DNA of 64,000 nucleotides from Sipunculus nudus (lineage: Eukaryota > Annelida > Sipuncula > Golfingiida > Sipunculidae). The notes under the pieces are model-generated. The model did no database searches. It was not told the DNA's origin and saw only the letters and a list, made by a program, of their open reading frames with translations. The stretch spans positions 53,943,058 through 54,007,057 of the forward strand of contig CM049310.1 of assembly GCA_026874595.1 (NCBI GenBank). Direction: 5' to 3'. Each line of letters opens with the position of its first letter. Position 1 is the first letter of the stretch. Shown here one piece after another: positions 61,212 through 64,000 of this stretch. The translations under genes and the position numbers were made by a program.

Positions 61212-63014
61212 ACGACCCGATAGTTCTGGTGTCTTGCTTACGTCACGCGTGTTTATTTCAGGCAATCGATGGTTATACGCGGGGTAACGCTGACTTCCTA
61301 TTATTAAAAAAAGACTAATTTAAGAGGACATTTAACAAATTTTTATGGATTGCATGGTTCTTGGGTGTCACCTTCACCCTTCACAAACTTTCATAATAAG
61401 GTATTCATTGTTTAATTAGTTTAGGTAAAACCGATAAAATCAAGCAAGGGGCAAATACTTTGTTACCCAGCGGATATATAAAAAGTGCTAAATGACCATT
61501 CTTATTTCATGGCGGATACAAAAGGATGACGTTATGTGGATATAAAGGCAAAAAGGCCCCCAACTAGATTCTTTACACAAACAGAACAAAAACAGCAACC
61601 GTACAAATAAGATAGAAGTTGAGTTTCATCGAGTTGCCGACGAGTGCAGGAGTAGAAAAATGATCAGTTATACCATTATGACATATTCTTATTTGAACAC
61701 GAATTTTCAGACAACTGTTAATATGGATTAAATCAATTTCATCAGTATAGTATTTGATAGAATCGGATGAGGAATATAATTTTGAAGAATAATTTTGCTC
61801 GGAAAGGTTAGATCTGATGTGGAAGTGGGTAGAAGCTATAAAAGGCTGAGCATTAGATGAAACATAAGTAAAGCCCTTTACAGTTATTAGCTCATTTGAC
61901 TGTCAGTTTTGCTGAGCTGTAACGATGGGAATTTGCCGTCTTACTGGTGTCCGAACTCCAATCTGAGCTCAATTCGATAGATGATGACCGATATTATGTG
62001 AGCAGTCGGCTAATACATATGATTAGGAACCACGAAAGTCAAACTTTTACTTGTCTAGAAGGCTGCCATGAATGATGATGACAAATTAAAACAATGTTCC
62101 TCATTTACATATATCTCTGAGAGTATGCCAATATGAACATAATTGGTTCAGCCAGGTCTCTAAAATACGTTACTGACAGATTTGGTCTTTTTTATTAATT
62201 GGTACATCTGAGTAAAAATGTATGCGAAAGCTCCAATATCCCAATAACTACAGCATGGATTGCCTCTAGTTCTTTTTGGGAGCGACTACTGTCACCGACA
62301 ATAAATTGAAATTATTCTCGCACAGGTAATATATTAATTATGTTCAGGAAAACTATCATTCATGTGAAAGTTTAAACTCTTCACTAACATATCTCTGGTT
62401 AGTAAAACTACTGATATTTAGAGGACATCTGGCAAAGCTTTTTTTTTATTTTTTTTTCAAGATGTGAACAGAATCAGACCAAATATTTTCAATTGTTGTT
62501 TAATATTTTTTTTTCTATAATCGGTCCCTTTTTAGTATAAATACTGAGGCTACAATATCTCAATACCTGTTAATTCATGGATTGCTTGGAATTTGATACA
62601 ATGACTGGCCTTTGTTATCTCTATCTGTTATAAAAGGCAAGTGGTGACATCATAATATAAATGATATTTTTGCAAGTTCAAGTTTGACTTTGAGACTGAC
62701 AAATGAGAGTCTATTTTTATATCTACATCTGTATATGAAAACTATTCTGTCAGAACTATTCTTTTATTATCATGGAAAAGATTCGGGGGAATCACTTAAG
62801 ATATATGTAAATATAAAATGTGGAAAAAAATTAATAAAGAGTCTATGTCATTTCTCTAGAACCACCTCATACTTTTTATGAAATTTGAAATTTCACATGT
62901 TTTTAACATTATCACGGACGAGTCCAAAACCATATTCATGGTTCAATCAACCGAAAAAAAATTCTGTATGAACCCAATCAAGTACTTTTTTTCCTCAAAT
63001 TAAATAGGCAATAC
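61212..63014. other. intergenic part of duplication unit B
   Basis: Partly collinear with 54650-55160 of unit A (TACGTCACGCGTGT, AAGTTCAAGTTTGACTTTGA, CTGTCAGAACTATTCTTT). No complete gene or RNA. Confidence 0.5.
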
Positions 63015-63262
63015 CTCAGAATTGTTGAAGTATTGGATATTTTTTCTCCAATTTGATACACCGATTGATATATCTAATTGCTCGGAGGAGTTTGAAAACT
63101 TGTAACCTTGACTTTGATCTTCAAGCTCAAATCTATGATTTAATTTCTCAGAACTTTTGAAGTACTGAAGTATTTTTTTCTCCAATTTGATACACCGCTG
63201 ATATATCTAAAAGCTCGGAGGAGTTTAAAAACTTGTAATCTTCAAGTTCAAATCTTTGATAA
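63015..63262. repeat. tandem duplication, 133-bp period
   Basis: Copies begin CTCAGAA-TTTGAAGTA at 63015 and 63148 and share TCTCCAATTTGATACACCG, TGATATATCTAA and GCTCGGAGGAGTTT. Minus-strand open frames over it are a by-product of the repeat. Confidence 0.85.
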
Positions 63263-63387
63263 TAAACATTCCGTAAATACCATAATGTTTGAAGTAGTCC
63301 ACATTTTCCCTTAAATAAGGGGATGGGTCCAATTGGGAGATGAGACAATTTTTTTTACATCGACTGCAACACTCGCTTGGCAACTGA

Positions 63388-63391
63388 TATA

Positions 63392-63440
<49 letters not shown>

Positions 63441-63470
63441 CAGACAGACAGAGAGAGACAGACAGACAGC
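63388..63470. repeat. (AT)n and (GA)n/(GACA)n microsatellite
   Basis: A short AT tract runs into GA repeats and then GACAGACAGA units. Confidence 0.9.
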
Positions 63471-63694
63471 TAGATAAAATAAATAAAATAAATCTTATTA
63501 TATGTCAGGTATAATAAAATTAATGTTATAAAACATTATAAAATACAAAAGAGTTGTGAGAAAGGAAATTACGTGAACTTCGTTTCGTTCCTTGGCATAC
63601 ATTAAATTGAGCGGATAATAATCAGGTCAGATAGCACGACACACCTGTCCATTCTCACACTGACCTTCCGCTGCTCCATGCTGGTCCGGCCGTC

Positions 63695-63761
63695 ATGACG
63701 TGGACACGATGGTATCCGGGGTTCTTACTGTTATTTACTGTATGCTTGTGTTCATCCAGAG
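63695..63761 (+). CDS. second-type signal-peptide first exon, partial gene at window end
   Basis: ATG plus 21 further codons reading MTWTRWYPGFLLLFTV, then CLCSSR plus G, followed by GTAGGT. Length (67 nt), phase and donor are identical to the exon at 56515. The flanking sequence aligns too (TCCGGNNGTCATGA before it, AGAGGTAGGTAT after it). The SSR ending also recalls the copy A first exon, which ends SSRKQ. The rest of the gene would lie beyond base 64000. It is presumed to be the first exon of a further PLC paralogue; this is inference. Confidence 0.5.
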
Positions 63762-64000
63762 GTAGGTATGATTAATCAACACACCATTTTATTGCCAGGC
63801 TTGTAAAAGAACTGGGTCTATATGGTGTTTTTTTTCAGCGTGATTCTTTTTTTTTAACGGACTATTTGGTTCTTACAACTTACTCATGCTAACGTCACCC
63901 CCTCGTTAGGTTTCGTAAATATTATATATATATATATTTCTGGTATTAATTTATAGTATACTGCCATGATAATCTGTAACGCGCGCGCTTACGGACAAGC
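63762..64000. other. intron or intergenic sequence to window end
   Basis: Follows the candidate exon donor. AT-rich, with a short (AT)n tract at about 63922-63938. No acceptor or exon is seen before the end. Confidence 0.4.

Larger units (their letters stand above)
49905..63775 (+). repeat. segmental tandem duplication carrying the PLC genes
   Basis: Unit A (about 49905-56600) and unit B (about 57765-63775) are collinear through promoter, signal-peptide exon, long exon, AATAAA, 3' flank and the second-type first exon. The exons are much better conserved than the flanks, as expected under selection. The exon-to-exon period is 7859 bp at the first-type exon and 7180 bp at the second-type exon. 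The difference is partly explained by the 1.65-kb insertion in A, the 0.56-kb insertion in B and the family-3 repeat before copy B. Confidence 0.8.

Noticed and set aside
63000-63348. Two similar minus-strand open frames
   Set aside because: They arise from the 133-bp tandem duplication and lack any protein feature.

Overview
This is a gene-poor, AT-rich stretch of a eukaryotic nuclear genome, most likely a marine invertebrate and probably a bivalve mollusc. That reading rests on intron-containing genes with GT/AG splice sites and AATAAA signals, a vasopressin/oxytocin (conopressin)-type neuropeptide receptor, tRNA-derived SINE and Ty3/gypsy fragments, and repeat families of a mollusc-like style (CCGT-rich and CTGAGCG-CGTGAC-ended repeats). 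Species cannot be fixed from the sequence.

Three protein-coding loci are well supported, all on the + strand. (1) A two-exon rhodopsin-class GPCR at 29662-31476 (397 aa) of the vasopressin/oxytocin/conopressin receptor family. Its single intron falls between TM6 and TM7, where vertebrate receptors of this family also have one. (2, 3) Two tandem paralogues encoding secreted PI-PLC X-domain proteins, copy A at 50148-52332 and copy B at 58007-60116. Each has a signal-peptide exon and one long exon. Copy B is intact (549 aa); copy A carries a single missing base near 51530. Two more signal-peptide exons of a second type, identical in length (67 nt) and phase, lie at 56515 and 63695. They suggest alternative first exons, or remnants of further genes in an array that continues past the right end.

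Layout: 0-14 kb is repeat-rich, with a fold-back element in two copies, a cluster of CGTACGG-like motifs, MITE-like and hAT-like ends, a SINE with target-site duplication and a possible solo LTR. 14-29 kb is mostly unannotatable intergenic DNA with tandem repeats and some candidate regulatory patches. 29-32 kb holds the receptor. 32-50 kb is intergenic with decayed retroelements: a SAM-like retroelement ORF at 38.3 kb, a Ty3/gypsy RT/RNase H remnant at 40.9-41.6 kb and a gag/protease remnant at 48.2-49.3 kb, all with stops or frameshifts. 50-64 kb is a segmental tandem duplication of about 7-8 kb carrying the PLC genes. Different transposable elements entered the two copies afterwards, and each insertion has a visible empty site in the other copy.

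The receptor and the PLC genes show no operon-like link; their neighbourhood says nothing firm about shared function. The most notable system is the secreted PLC array with its interchangeable phase-1 signal-peptide exons.
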